Positions 34,725 through 47,841 of a DNA stretch of 64,000 nucleotides are shown one piece after another. Origin of the DNA: Camarhynchus parvulus (Eukaryota; Chordata; Aves; Passeriformes; Thraupidae); the NCBI RefSeq assembly GCF_901933205.1, contig NC_044582.1:13931820-13995819 (forward strand). The letters are read 5' to 3'. Below the pieces are notes generated by a model that saw only the letters and a program-made list of their open reading frames with translations, was not told the origin of the DNA and searched no databases. Position 1 is the stretch's first letter, and the number at the start of each line of letters is the position of its first letter. The translations under genes and the position numbers were made by a program.

Positions 34725-37700
34725 AAGCTCACAGTTCACTTGGCAGTGTGGCAAAATGAGTTTGGTTTTGAGACTCCTTTGGGGAATGAGCTTCCTCAAA
34801 TGGTGGCTGTTAGGAAGCTTTTACATCGAAGCACATGCCCATTACCACATATAAAAGTAAAAAGCCATCCTGTGCAAACTGACTGAAGCCTGGCAAATAT
34901 TTTAAACCATTTGTGATTTTGAATGACACGCAGTGATCTTCTGTTTTCACATCACTTATTGCCTCTGACACACACAATTTGTTAGCATGCTTGGGGTCAC
35001 AAGCCAGCAGAGCAATGCTGAATTACAGCAGCCAGGAGGGTTTTCCTCCTCCCTCCTCTGCAGCCTTTACACTCTGCATGGTCTGTAGCTCCTATAGGTG
35101 CTACAGAAATAGAGGTGACTGCTGACACAGGAGGATGCTGGATGATGCACATGGATGTGGCCTCATCTTTCTTTCTCTGAGCCCTGAAGGAGGCTGCCAA
35201 AGGCTCCCACAGAGAATTCAAGGTCTTTGTGGAGTGAAATCGCAATGAGAAAAGGGAAAACAAAAATGTCGGTGATAAACCCAATCTTGACCAGTGTGAC
35301 CAACATGGGAACTTTCATGGGAAGAAAGGGAAAAAAATAACCCACAAAAATATGGCTCAAAAGGGCAATGAAATATCTGGTTCTGGGTGAGGTTGTGGGG
35401 TCAGCAGTCCAAGCCAGGACAGGGTGGATATGAGAAAAGCTTCCACTGCTGCAAAGCCAAACATCTCAGTAAAAAATGTGGCCACTCCTGCACTGCTGGA
35501 CAATTCAGCCTTGATTCTCTGGGCACCCACCTTGAACAGCAACTTTAAATCTCTCTGTAGAGGGCTGGTGTCAGTACAAAACCCTGTTTTTGGTTTAAAG
35601 CAGTTCTTTTTACCTTCTATTTCAGCAGAGCCTGCTGGGGCTTTGTGGAGATTTTGGAGGGAGGTCGTTGCATCCTCCCCCAAAAGACCCAAACCCTGCA
35701 CACACTGCAGCAGGTGTGTGAGCTGTCTCCTTGGGAAGATCCCATGGGATGGCCCTGTGCTGCCCAAATTGACACAGCACCTCCAGAGAGAAAAGATTTC
35801 CTTTTAATTAACTCAGACCTGACTTCGCAGAAGTTTTTCACAGCCCCAAACTTTATGTAATACTTCAAGATTAACAGTTAAATAAGAAGAGACTTGACCT
35901 GGAAAAAGCTCCAGCTTAGGCAAAATTTATCTTTTTTTTCCTCCTCATTTTTAGCAAATATAAAGATGTTTGGCTACTGTAGGTACAGCTGTGCCCAGAA
36001 GCATTAGCTATTAGTCAGCTCACGATAATTAGTCATCTAAGACACTGTGTTTTAAAGACCTCAAATAGCTCCATCTGCATCTTAATTGAGGTCTCGAAGC
36101 TCAGAGAACAGGAGCCCAGGCTGAGAACCCAGGATGGAAGAACAGGGCAGGGCTGGCAGCTGCACAGCCCTACTGCCTCCCCACCTCAGCCTCCCACAAT
36201 AAGAGAGAAGAGACTCTGACACTGTTTGCTGGTGCTTCAAGCCCTAGGCACAGTGCTGGAGCATTGTTTTCAGCACTGCTGATGTGCTGCTGCAGACTCA
36301 CTCCCCTGTGCTGAGTGGGGAGCGGCAGCATCACCAGAGGCTGTGCTGGTCCCTCACCTCAGCTCTGCTTTAGGAGGGAGGTTTTCTGCACAGGGCATGG
36401 GCTGAGGAGCCCCACAGGGCTGGCATTGCTCCCCTATCCATGAGTCATGTGGGTCCAGACCTTCCCTGATACACTCTCCTCTACAAGGAGGGAAGAAGGA
36501 AAGGAAGGTTAGAGATTTTTGTCCCAGTCCTCCTCAAATCAACCTTTCATAATTAATTCAAAGAAGAAAATTAGTCTCTTGGGAAGGAAAGACAGAAATC
36601 TTATCAATTATTTGAATAGGGTGGAATGCAGTGACATCAGCAGCTAATGAAGTAAATCCAAATTAAGCCTTTTTTTTTTTTACAAAAGCCAGAACATCTG
36701 GTGTTTGACAGTGAGACCAATCGAGTCACCAATTAATCTCACAAAGTGCCATTGCTCCTCCTTTTTCTGTGTGAAACCATTTCTTCAGTCCTTACCACCG
36801 GTATAGAAAATAAAAAATAGCTTGTTGAATGAGCCACAGCAGAAATCTTCTTGTCATGAAGACCTCATTAGGTCAGCATTGAAGTGATTTATCAGGGACT
36901 TGGATTTCAGATCAGCTTTGCTTGTACAGCTGACTTGGTGGCAGTGCTTCAAGCAAAGGCTTACAAATTACCATCAGAGCAAGCATGGCTCAAATAGAGC
37001 AGCCAGCTCCTGACCAGTGGAGTGGAGACAGAGAAATCCTTCCTGTCCTCTATTATATCCTGCGAGCCATCCAGATGTGATGCAAGGAGTGGAACAGGTA
37101 TTAATACTAATAAATGGTGCTGAGAGGGAGCTCATATGCTGGAAGAGATGCTGAAAGCAATATAAGATTAATTTATGTCATCTTAACTTCTCCTAAGCCC
37201 CCTCTGCTGATCTCCCCAGCCCTCTGGGGGAGTGGATGGGCCCTCAGCACGTGGCAGGGATCAGTGCAGTCTTACACAGCACCTGACTTTATATAATCCA
37301 ACGTGTGCCTGATGATATTTTTCAGTTCCCTTGAGGTGAAAACTGCCTCTTCCATGTCAGTCAGAATTGTGTGTCTGTGCTAATCCTGTTCTTCCATATG
37401 CCTGAGCTGAGAGAGCAGAGTAGGAAAGGTGGGGAGGGAGGACATGACTTCTTTAAAAAGTCAAATCCCTAAGTTTCCATGGTCTGAAACATAAGATCGA
37501 GTTCATCATCTTTTTCAGCCCATCACATGTACAATAGATATTTTTCCTTGTAAGACAGATTTCGCTTTCTTAACTAAGTTAATTTTCAGACAAGAAAATC
37601 CACTGCTAAGTACAGCTTCAGGAATAAGCCAAATACATGTCTCCCTCCCGTCCCCATCTGTACTGCATTTTCCATTCCCAGCTCTGCCTCTGATTCTTTC

Positions 37701-37963
37701 CCACCAGCTGGGTCTTGAGGTGGTGAGGAGAGACATTTCTCTCCCTTCCAACTGTTTTTCCCATTGGAATTCCTTCCCCTTCTGCCAGCATCCTCCTCTC
37801 CCTCAGCACGTGAACTCAGGCACATCAGCACTGAACTCTCAAACACGTAATTTTCAAGTGGATTCAAGACAAGTCAAAACGAGCTCATCCATCAATAGCT
37901 TTTAATGTCAAGAGCTCTGAGGGCAGGGGTGGGGTGAAGGCAGGGCCACAGTGCATATTCAGG

Positions 37964-37980
37964 CAACAGTGGAACTGTTG
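37964..37980. repeat. Inverted repeat CAACAGT-gga-ACTGTTG
   Basis: Two perfect 7-bp arms flank a 3-bp centre. Each contains AACAGT or ACTGTT, a MYB-like core. No nearby gene gives it a context. Confidence 0.8.
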
Positions 37981-40900
37981 TTACAGAGCAGTTGAGAAAG
38001 CTCCTGTAACAGGTTGGCACTGCACTTTTGCTAAGGTGAGAGAAGTCACAAAACATTTACATTACCCAGAACAGGCAGCATCAAGTGCCTTTTATGTCCA
38101 GCCTGCATCTCCTCAGCAGTCATAGGAGATCCAAACCTGCCCTGGGCCAAATAGTAATTGCATTTTTAAATAACAATAATCACTTCTCACCATGACTTTT
38201 CCATTTGCTGAGTCAAATGTCATATTCCCTGTTGCTGGGCATCCCTAGGTGCTGCCCTGTGAGCATTAATTAAGTGGAGAGATGGAATTGGTTATCCTAT
38301 ACTTGAGCCACAAAGCATAAATGTAAATAAAGGAACTTCTTTCTTTGCAAATATTAGTCTAAAATAATTTGTTTATCCAAAAATTCATTACCAAAGTATA
38401 GTAACACTATCTTTAGGAGCTTAATCAGAGTCAAAACTCCATCCCCTGCAGAAGAAACTGTACTTCCCCCATATTCAGGGCTATTAAATTATTTCCACGT
38501 TCATGGGATACAGAATTTTAACATGTGAATCTGGCAGGATTTGGCTGCTGCAATCCTACCTGGTATGAAAGTCAGGGGCTGAATTCTAAGCAGAGATGAA
38601 TTGAAGGAAAGCAGCTGGAGAGGCTGCTTGACAAACAGCATGTATCTCCACTAAGACCTGAACACACTGGGTAGGATTTCCATAAGGTGAAAAATATGGC
38701 TGTAAGCCAGATATAAAAATGAAAAGCAAAAACAGAGTAAAGAACTGAGTGTCTGAAGACTAACAAGAGAGCTGATGCTCCCTGCATGGCTGAAGGGCTG
38801 AGTAGGCTATTGACTGAGATGACAGAGTTTTTGGACAATATGGGAAATCAAAGAATGCCAGAGAGCTGGAGATCCAGCATTGTTCTGCATCCCCTTCTTT
38901 CCAAATGAGGGGAGTGAAGCAGAAATTGAATGATAGGAAAAAGAAAAAAGCAGCTTGTTCTTTCAGTGCTGGAAAGAATCCTTGAGCAGAAAGAAAGAGC
39001 CATGGACAAAAGACACCCAGCGAAGGACTAAGAGGACAAAGAGCTCATTTCTTACCTGTGTGGAGACAGCTCCTGTAATTGCCCTGATGAGTTACCCCTC
39101 AGAGGAAAGACCAGGTGCTGCTCCTCACCAGCCTTCATGCCTGGAGACACAGGGCAGGAACACAGCAGCTCAGCTTTTATGTCAAACCATGCAAGGCAGA
39201 CCAAGAAATTGGTATTTTTCTCCATTAGTGGAAGAGGATATAAAGTCCAAGCTTGCTGAGCACTCAGTTTGGTCCTCAGTCAGCCCAGGAGATGTCAACA
39301 AGGATTTTGGCAGCATCCAACACTCACAGGCGCTCAAAGAACATTTCTTATCAATGCCTTTCCAGAGCAGGAGGAAAGGGAATGATTTTGGCCTCGCTTG
39401 TGGTGACACAAGAGTCACTTGGCTTCAGGAGCAGCCATCTCTGGCAGAGTGGGGACTGGGAGCCACAGTTCCTGGGCCTTGCATCAGCAGCATAGCAGAA
39501 GTGCTGGCCCCAGGCTGAGCCCAAGCCCTGAGCTTTTGTCAAAGCCCCAAAGTGAGGGACAAGCCATCCCATTTTAGCTCCCCTCTTCATCTCCTCTCTA
39601 GCAATTCTGCAAATATTTATTAAGACTGTGCTGTTCGCTCGTGGTTGATAAGTCCTTCCAACAGCTCACTGCGGGAGATTTCAAATTGCTTTATTAGACC
39701 ATCTCCTGTATATTTACCTACCAGCAACCCAATAATAGTATGAAATTAAAGCCACATTAGCTTTAACTACAATTATCCCATTATAGAAGCAGGTGAGTGC
39801 TGCAGAGGCAGTCATCACATTTTTACAGCATAACTACTTTGGATAAAAATTACAGGGAGGCAGGATTATTACCTGTGAGGAGGTAAAGTGGATCATTTCA
39901 GAGCCTTGGTTGGTTTGTGACAGGAGGTCAAATGAAGATCTTCTAAGGTTAAAGTCAGGCTTTCCAGGTGACCTGCATTTTGCATCAAGAAACTGCCTCT
40001 TTTCCCTGACCACTGCAACGTTTCTCACCTGTAGAATATTACTCAATAGGTGAATTCCATAGGTGAAAAACCAAGTCCTTGGTTTTGTCTCCCAGTCAAG
40101 ACCCATTTTCTCCAGAACCAGCAGACAACCACAGAAAATGAAATGGCACCTGCTGGTCTCACCTTTTAAGGAGAGTTTTATCCACCTTTCCTCTCCAAAT
40201 GGCAGAATTAAAAAGCAGGTTTTATCCTGTAATACAAATGAGAAATTTATCCACACCACAGTTCTTGTGTCAAGCTGACAGATCAAATTGGCAATGGGGG
40301 AGACACATGTGGGGGATATGGACTGATAGAAGAGCATTAGCTGGACAGATGAGCACAGGAAGAATTCAGGTAAGAGCTATCCAGTCCACTCCCAAGAGTC
40401 CTGGGCAAACATGAAACCATCCAGTCCAAAAATCACTTTTAAATCTTTTTTGTGTGCTTACTGCAAGCTGTCCATTCCTCACACAACAAAGGGTGCTTCT
40501 AGACATGAAGCTATAGGGAAAAGAGACTTGAAAATTTGCCTTTTGTGAGGACTTTGGAGCTTCCTCACTCTTTTGCAGAGCTGGGAGTGCCATTTTCAAG
40601 TGCTCCAGTGTTTTTACTAATTTTCACCAAGGGAGACTGGCTCCCAGGTCTTTTGGAGGATCCAGAGCAATTTTCTTCTTGCTTGGCCTTTCAGATTCAT
40701 TTTTCAATGAATTTTTCAGATATTCAGAGCTTTTGGGTCGTTTGTACTGACCATTGCAAAGCTATTGCCTCTTCCCATCCATATAAACCGGAATGTTATT
40801 TTGCAAAAACAGGACAAAATGTTCATTCTGACCTGTCTCAAGGAAACCAAGTCCACTTCTGATCATCTCTTCCAGCAGAGCCTCTATACAGAGGGAAGAT

Positions 40901-43698
40901 GTCCTTAAATACCCTCTTTTCCTTGATGAGCACAGAGCTTTCCCCATCTGCTCTCTGAGCGCAGACATGAGCCCAAGCCTTGTGTCAACATGTTCCCAGC
41001 CTCCCTCTGTAATGTGGAAATGACAGCGGTCTCTGCTTGTGAGGATGAAATCAAATGAATAAATGAATGTCAACAGACTGTGGGTAGAGGCCCAGAGGTT
41101 GCATAACAGAGACACTACAAGAGCACAGATGCTGTGAAGCCAAAGTGGGTGCTGAGTGGATTGTCAGGGCTTGTCTTGGAGGGATGCACCTACTCATGGC
41201 ACCAGCACAGCTGTCAGGCAATGAATTATTCCCAGTGAATTAAGAAACAAAAAAATATCTCTCTCTACCCATCTCTACTCATGCAGGCCATTTAGAGGGA
41301 ATATTATGTGACATCTCTAGGTAAATCAGATGGTGAATTATTACAGCATGGTTCCTTTTCCCTGCAGGAACAAAGTCTGGAGATATCCTACAAAATCCTT
41401 GCTATGTCAATGTCAAACTCAATAATGCTCCCCCAAAAAATTATTACCAGCTGCACATGTGGCAATAATGTCACACTAAGGGCATGGCTGCATGGATGAG
41501 GACTGACAGACTTATGCTCCATGCCCCAGCTCTGAGCTGGCCAGATGCAAAGCAATTCTGCTCTAGAAGCAGAGAGCCACATGAGCAGGGTGACAGCTTA
41601 TGCAAGAAGAGGGGACAAATTTTTTGCCACTGTGGTTTTCTGAATGCCACAGTTTGGACATATTTGTCTCCTTTTCAGGTCTTGCCCTTTAGTCCTTTAC
41701 CCTGAACTGGAATGCTTTCTTTTTATTCTCCTCTCTTGCAGTAGGAGAACTATACAAAGCAAGGCTGATTTCACAAGCCTGGCAACAGCTTCTTAAATAA
41801 ACAGCACACTTTTGGGTTTTGTTCCTCTCAAACAGAAATGCTGCTTCATCTTCTTTGTGCCACTTCCCCTCCAAAACTGCAGCAGCAGCAAAGCAATTAA
41901 GGGAGCATGAGGTAATATCCCATACAGAAAACCTGCTTCATTCCACACAAACACACAAATAACCTCCAGCTTGAGAAGGAGGAATGCACAAACACTTAGA
42001 AGCTAATTCCCAAACCCAGCAAGACAAAGGCAGAGTTAAAAGACTCAAAAACACCTGAGAAAGCAAAACAGTCTCTTATCCCTGGCTAAAGCAAACACAA
42101 AGAATAATTGCATTCACTTTCCAAGCTGGCAAGCCAGCCATAATATATTGCCTGCCACAGCAATCATTGTTCTTGGGCTCTCCACCCCAGCCTGACATGC
42201 ACTCAGTGGATTCATAACTCTTTCAAGTTCTCCAAGATAAACATGTGTGTGCTTGATAAAGAATTTCAGTTATAATATTCCCTGGAGCATCCAGCATGCC
42301 ACCCCCATCCCCAACACAATGGGAGATTTACCCCCACCGCCCCAGGGACACGGTCTGCAGGCCAGCTCCAGAAGGACCAGAACTTTCTTGTGCTTCTGGA
42401 AGTCTGTCTCCTGTGCAGATGGGTCTCTGACTTGCACAACTGCCCCTGGCATCCTCCAGTGCCCCCACCCCCAGTGGGATCACAGAGGGGTTGAATTGTG
42501 CTGGCCACCAGTGCCTGTGACAAGCCTTGCTGCACACTGAACTCACCGTGGCTTTTGGCAGCCCATCTGTCTTCCCCTCTTCTATGCCCAGTGACTAAAG
42601 AGCTCCTGCTCACCTTGACTCCCACTTCCCATGGCCAAATCACAGGCTGAAACACCCTCTTCAAATGCTGGACTGCCACAAATGGTGTGGGAAAACCACC
42701 CCCAGCCAAAGGAGTCCAGACTTTGGAAAAGCCATCTCTCCCTTCACCCACAGTGCATTTATCTGACAAGCAGCCTTTATCAGAAAGGGCTGCTGGGGTG
42801 AGAAGGGCACCCCAGGGTTGAGCTGCTGCCTAGAGCCAAGAGAACCCAACAGATTGCATTTAGATAAGGGCAGGTTATCTGATGCATTCAAACCTCGATT
42901 CCAGGAACCCCTTAGATTCACTTGTTTGGTGGTGGAAAAAAACCTGACAGTCTTTGGCCAGGTTTAGCATGCAGGAAATCCTGGAGGGAAACTGGGGACC
43001 ACCTGCATGTGTGCATGCACACAAAACAAACTGCAGGTGTCTGTTTCCTGACAGCAACCAGCACATTCAAAGTGAGAATCTGCCCAGGACTGTCATATCT
43101 ACTGCTGCCAGATACATCTGCTCTGGTAGAAAATCCTCTCCTCCAAATCTCCTTAGTCCTGAGCTGCACCGCACACTGCAGCTGGCTGGGAGGGCACTGA
43201 GATTTGCATCCTCAGTTTTTGGAAGCTATTGCTCAGCTCCCAGCTGGAAAGTCTCTGAAAGCTCCTGCTCTGCTTGACCCTGGCCCCAGGTTCACCACCA
43301 GTTCTCCCAGTGGGTGCCTGACCCAGCTGCCCCAGGGGACATGGGTGCTGCAGGGCTGGAGACGGTGAATTCTCCCCAGCACAGGGTGTGTCACCCAGGG
43401 GGACTCTCAGAGCCAGCCCCTGCTGGGATACCAAGCCTAAGAGCCCATTTCTACAACAAAACCAGAATGGTTTCAATATCCCCAGTGAAATATTCTGCCT
43501 CTCCTAGGATAAAAGGATAATAGCAGCACAAGAGATGAGGACTGCTCCCATCTAGGCTGGTCCTGTCTTCTTCTGCCTTCAGAACTTCCACTGGGACCCT
43601 CTGGTCTACAGGCTCCATTGGAACTGGGCTGCCTCCAACATTGGTGGCAAGAGCCCTTCCCTGACAGCTGGAGCCCAACTTTTTGAAGGCACTGATGC

Positions 43699-43717
43699 CT
43701 CTAGCACACCCCATTTC
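43699..43717. repeat. Left flank copy of a duplicated 19-mer
   Basis: CTCTAGCACACCCCATTTC stands just before the pentamer array and recurs with one mismatch just after it (43849-43867), 150 bp away. The array therefore sits inside a duplicated segment. Confidence 0.85.
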
Positions 43718-43720
43718 TTG

Positions 43721-43846
43721 TCCCGTCCCATCCCATCCCATCCCATCCCATCCCATCCCATCCCATCCCATCCCATCCCATCCCATCCCATCCCATCCCA
43801 TCCCATCCCATCCCATCCCATCCCATCCCATCCCATCCCATCCCAT
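43721..43846. repeat. (TCCCA)n microsatellite, 24 perfect copies
   Basis: One TCCCG unit (43721-43725) is followed by 24 uninterrupted TCCCA units (43726-43845). On the minus strand this reads (TGGGA)n, runs of three G separated by two bases, a pattern that can form G-quadruplexes. Because five is not a multiple of three, all frames stay open and the array creates long repetitive open frames on both strands (SHPIP and GWDGM type). These are artefacts. Confidence 0.98.
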
Positions 43847-43848
43847 GT

Positions 43849-43867
43849 CTCTAGCACAGCCCATTTC
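43849..43867. repeat. Right flank copy of a duplicated 19-mer
   Basis: CTCTAGCACAGCCCATTTC matches the left flank copy at 43699-43717 in 18 of 19 positions. Confidence 0.85.
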
Positions 43868-46276
43868 ATCCCCTCTGATGCTGACACTTGGCTCAGGGCT
43901 CAGTCCCTGGCTCAAGCAAAAAGGGCACCAAATGATGGCAAGCAGCTGCATGCTGATGTGCTCTTGGTATCATACGGGGAAGAAATGTGTCCTGCTTTCC
44001 TTCAGCTAGGGGAGATGAGGTGCTTGACAGGCAGAGCTGCATTTAACCCAAGCATCCCTGCCCACACATCTTGTCCCCCACCCAGTCCACGTCAATGACA
44101 AAGCTTTTGGCTGCATGAAAGCCTCCTTTTTCCACAGCCATGAGCCCTGCTGCCATCCAGGCCCTGTGCCCTGAGGGTGAGCATTGTTCCTCCAACAGAG
44201 CCCTCTGCTCCTTCCTGGCCATGGTTTCACCTTCAATGTTCTGCTGGTTCTTGAGGCATCTGCAAGTACTTGGCCCAGGCTTTCTCCATCCCTCCCCAGC
44301 CCTCCTGCTGCCTCTGCAGACTCACTGTGGTTTATCCATGGTCTGCAAGAGGAAGATCAGGCTGGCTGGCTCCACCAGCCCTGCAAACTGACAGCAGCCA
44401 GAGGCAGCTCCGGGCTAATGTCGCAGCCACAGCCTCAGCACATGGCAGGGCAACTCTGACCTAGTTTTAACCCTGCTAAATATGCAAAGAAAGAACACCA
44501 CAGCGTGTGGGGGAAAGCAGTCTGAGGCTTTCCCTATTTCCTCAGTATTCTCTGCTACTTTAATGCTCACACTACATTGGAACATGTCCAATGCCAGATC
44601 TTCTTATGGATGTACCAAGAGAGGAAAAACATGGTTACATTTGAGGGGTGGGATGCTTAGGGTGGGGTTTTTTGGTTTTTTACATGCTTATAGGAAAATG
44701 TGGTTTTTCAAAGATTAACATTTTAACAAAATTTAAAAAAAAATGGAAAACATTTTTGAGTGGAAATCTCTTTTAAGTTGCTTACCTTTTCTTATTGCTT
44801 GTTTTTTTCAGTCTTTTTGTTCTTAACTTAGTCATCAAGAGCTAAATGCTAGCCTGACTATCATTCTGACAAGTCTTTTTTGTTGGTGTGCTGGTTTTAA
44901 GAAAATGGATTTTTGTGCACTTGGCTTTATCTTTGTTTCAACATCTGCCTTCCCCTTACCATTGCTGGTTCACTTCCACCACAGAAAATACTCAAACTTC
45001 AGCTTCTCCTGATTCTTTATTAACTCTAGAACATTATGTAGTACATAACTACTTCTTTGCTATGGAAACACTAAACACTATTTTATTTGAATCACCCACA
45101 TAGTTCTGGGTATTTCTGTTTTTCAGCATCATAATTTCAATATAAAACTGTGTTCACTGACAGTGCAGAGAGCTTTACTGAGGGTAAGGGCAGCACAGCA
45201 TCCTGGTCTATGTCCTTCAGATGGTACTGAAGCCCCTCAGCTGGGATCTGGTGATACCCAATATGTTAATGTGTCCCCTGAGTCTGAGAACACACCTGAG
45301 GCTGAGCTATGAAATTCCACCATGGCAGGGATGGGAGCATTGCCTGGAATAGAGACTGTAAGAACCTGTGGCAAAACAGAAATCCTCCAAATACTTGCTA
45401 CCAGTGATCATAAGGGAGAAGAGGTGCTCCTCTCACCCAGTATAGCTCAACGAATGGATACCCCCAGTGTAGTGCCATTTTCTGCTCTCGAGAACTCGAG
45501 CACCACAAAGCAGAGCAAGCAAAGAAATGTGAGGAAAGCTTCCTGGAGAGGAATTTCCTGTGGAGCAAGAGGACAGCAATGGGACACAAAGCCACAACCA
45601 CGTTTTGAATGTGCTCCTGAGGGGCACTGCCACTTGATAGCACATGTGAAACAAGTCCCAGACATGGAGATCCTTGTCAGAGTGCTCAAGAAAAAAAGGC
45701 AAGGACAGGAAGCCACGAAAACCATTAATCAGTAGACCGCAAGCGGTGTTGTTTCTGGCATAGGTTGAGAGAATACTGATCATTAACTCCTATGAACATT
45801 CCTGACCTTGCTCAGGAAGGCTCTTAATTAAATGATTATGTCCCTTGACTTCTGCAAGTCTCAGGCGTCTGCCTCTCTGCTTTCCTCAGCAAGGCATTTT
45901 TGGGAATCAGGATCTCCATGATTACACTCAACTAATTATTTGAAAAGGATTTTCATCTGGACTCCAAGCAATCAAATTAAATACAGTTAATGTGGGTTTG
46001 GCAGGACTACACACAAACAAAAGTTGCTCTGTTTTTGTGCAAAATTGGAAAATCAGTTTTTGCTAATAGCCTGGTGTATGAAATCTGCTGCTTCAGCTTT
46101 TCACTGTTTACCCATCTTCTCCATTTTGCTGCAAAACTGTTGATGCAATTCTGCTGTGATAAATGAAGCCCAAAACCTCACAACATCCTGCCTTTAGCAA
46201 AAGACCTTGTAGGAACCAGAGACAGAGAAAGAATGAATTGTTCTGCTTTGCAGTAAAAAATGATAAAGACAAAGCG

Positions 46277-46314
46277 CATGCTGGAAATAAAGGAACATGC
46301 CGAAAATAAAGGAA
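46277..46314. repeat. Two-copy 19-bp tandem duplication
   Basis: CATGCTGGAAATAAAGGAA is followed directly by CATGCCGAAAATAAAGGAA, with two mismatches in 19 positions. Confidence 0.9.
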
Positions 46315-47833
46315 TCAACTTGATGCCACTTTATCAAAAGAGATACAACAAGACAGTGATATAAATCATCAGGCTTTAGCAGCTATAGATTTCAGGTAGG
46401 AAGGCAAACTGAGTAACACAAAGTAGAAAAAGTATATTTATGAAAAAATACTGCAAATCAAACCTCATATTGCAGAGAACTGCAAACAAGCAGATGGACA
46501 TTTTCTAATAAGCTTATCAGTCTACTTGTCTAATTACTTAACACTTTGAAATTAATTTGATTTTTCTTCCTGAACAGATATCCTTATGGATCATTTCCAC
46601 AATGAACAGGGAGTAAAGTACACCTAAACCTGAAGACAGCATGTGTCTATTTTTGGCTCAATGGATTCTAGTGCATCCTTTTTAAAAAGAAATTCTGATG
46701 CAAAAAAAATCATGAAACTTCAGTGCTGTAAAACACATCAGTCATAGAAAGGATTAATAATCTGTAACTGCCATGAAGTTGTGTTAGAAAGGTCTCTCTT
46801 TATTAAGTCATGATTAGAATAAGAAGTCAGGCAGATGAATGAAATCCTCAGCAAGCAGAGGGATATGGATTTTCACAATATGCTGAAGCAATGCAATAAC
46901 AGAAGCGACAATCATTAATATTACTTACAAACCAAGATTAATCTCTAGGATAGGCAGAATTTCAGGGTAAAATGCTTGAGTTGATGCACTGCCACAGGTG
47001 ATGGCAGTGTTAACCACTGCTCTCAGCAAAAGGAAGCAATCCTCACCTGGAGGTCTTTGGAAGGAAAACTCATTTCTGGTTTGGGATGCTCCTAGAGATG
47101 CACTCAGGAGTGAAGCAGAGCTGTGTGCCTACCACCCCAAAGTGCTGAGTGCTGGAATAAATACAGCCCAGCAGCCCCCAAGGCCCAGATGCTCCAGCTG
47201 TGTGGGAGATGGAAGGCACCAGGCAGGGATGTGCCCAGCAGGTACAGGGTCCCTCACACAGGCTTGTGCCATGCTCCCAACATCAAAACCATGTGTGCTG
47301 TCACTTGAAGCACTTCAGAGCCATTTATAGTTTACATATTTGCATATTTTTGCATTGTTATTGCACAATTAAGCTGAAGACTTCTGACCAAGCTGTCCCA
47401 AGAGCACAAGGAAATCCAGTGGCAGTCAACTTTCAAACTGGGTAATCAGTCAGAGGTTAAAAAACAAACCGGGCCCATGTGAGTCAGGGCACGTTAGGAA
47501 GACACAGTCAGTTCTTTCTTTTATGAAGAATTAAATCTTTTTCAGGTTTGCAAATGTATATTAAGTGACATGAAGTACCACTTTTATAAAACAGTACTTT
47601 TCAAGGACCAATGAAGAACTGCTTTACTTTTTCTCTGAGGTTCCAGCAAAATGATTTCATGTTGACATCCCCAGCATTTTGTCTAAAAACACCTGTCTCA
47701 TCAGGTTATCATTTCAACTAGAGTAGGGATTAGAGATGGAAAACAGATGTCTGATGCATCCTCAGCAAGCAACAAGAAAACATATGCCATGAATATTTTT
47801 ATGGCCTTTTCTTTTTCTCTTTCTGTTGTTACC

Positions 47834-47841
47834 ATGCAAAT
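47834..47841 (+). promoter_or_regulatory. Perfect octamer ATGCAAAT
   Basis: ATGCAAAT is the consensus site of POU-domain (OCT) factors. The bases before it, GTTGTTACC, make the larger word GTTACCATGCAAAT, which partly resembles an RFX X-box, so the site could be composite. An octamer is expected by chance in 64 kb, so confidence is low. Confidence 0.25.

Larger units (their letters stand above)
29976..43698. other. Intergenic DNA, no gene recognised
   Basis: No exon can be supported. A 187-codon frame at 38955-39518 (plus) and a 167-codon frame at 39834-40337 (minus) have no domains and are matched by open frames on the opposite strand. Notable short elements are an ERR-type site with a neighbouring X-box-like word (31731-31770), a 22-bp palindrome (34267-34288), a duplicated 18-mer (34679-34724), a 17-bp inverted repeat (37964-37980) and an AT-rich island (39600-39800). 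Confidence 0.65.

Noticed and set aside
38955..39518. 187-codon open frame, plus strand
   Set aside because: No recognisable motif, no flanking splice or promoter signals, and open frames on the opposite strand cover the same DNA.
43451..44098. Repetitive GWDGM and SHPIP proteins on both strands
   Set aside because: They come from the TCCCA pentamer array, which has no stop codons in any frame. There is no support for translation.
45487..45500. CTCGAG-aa-CTCGAG as a regulatory palindrome
   Set aside because: Two short restriction-type words 2 bp apart. Without conservation data this is not distinguishable from chance.
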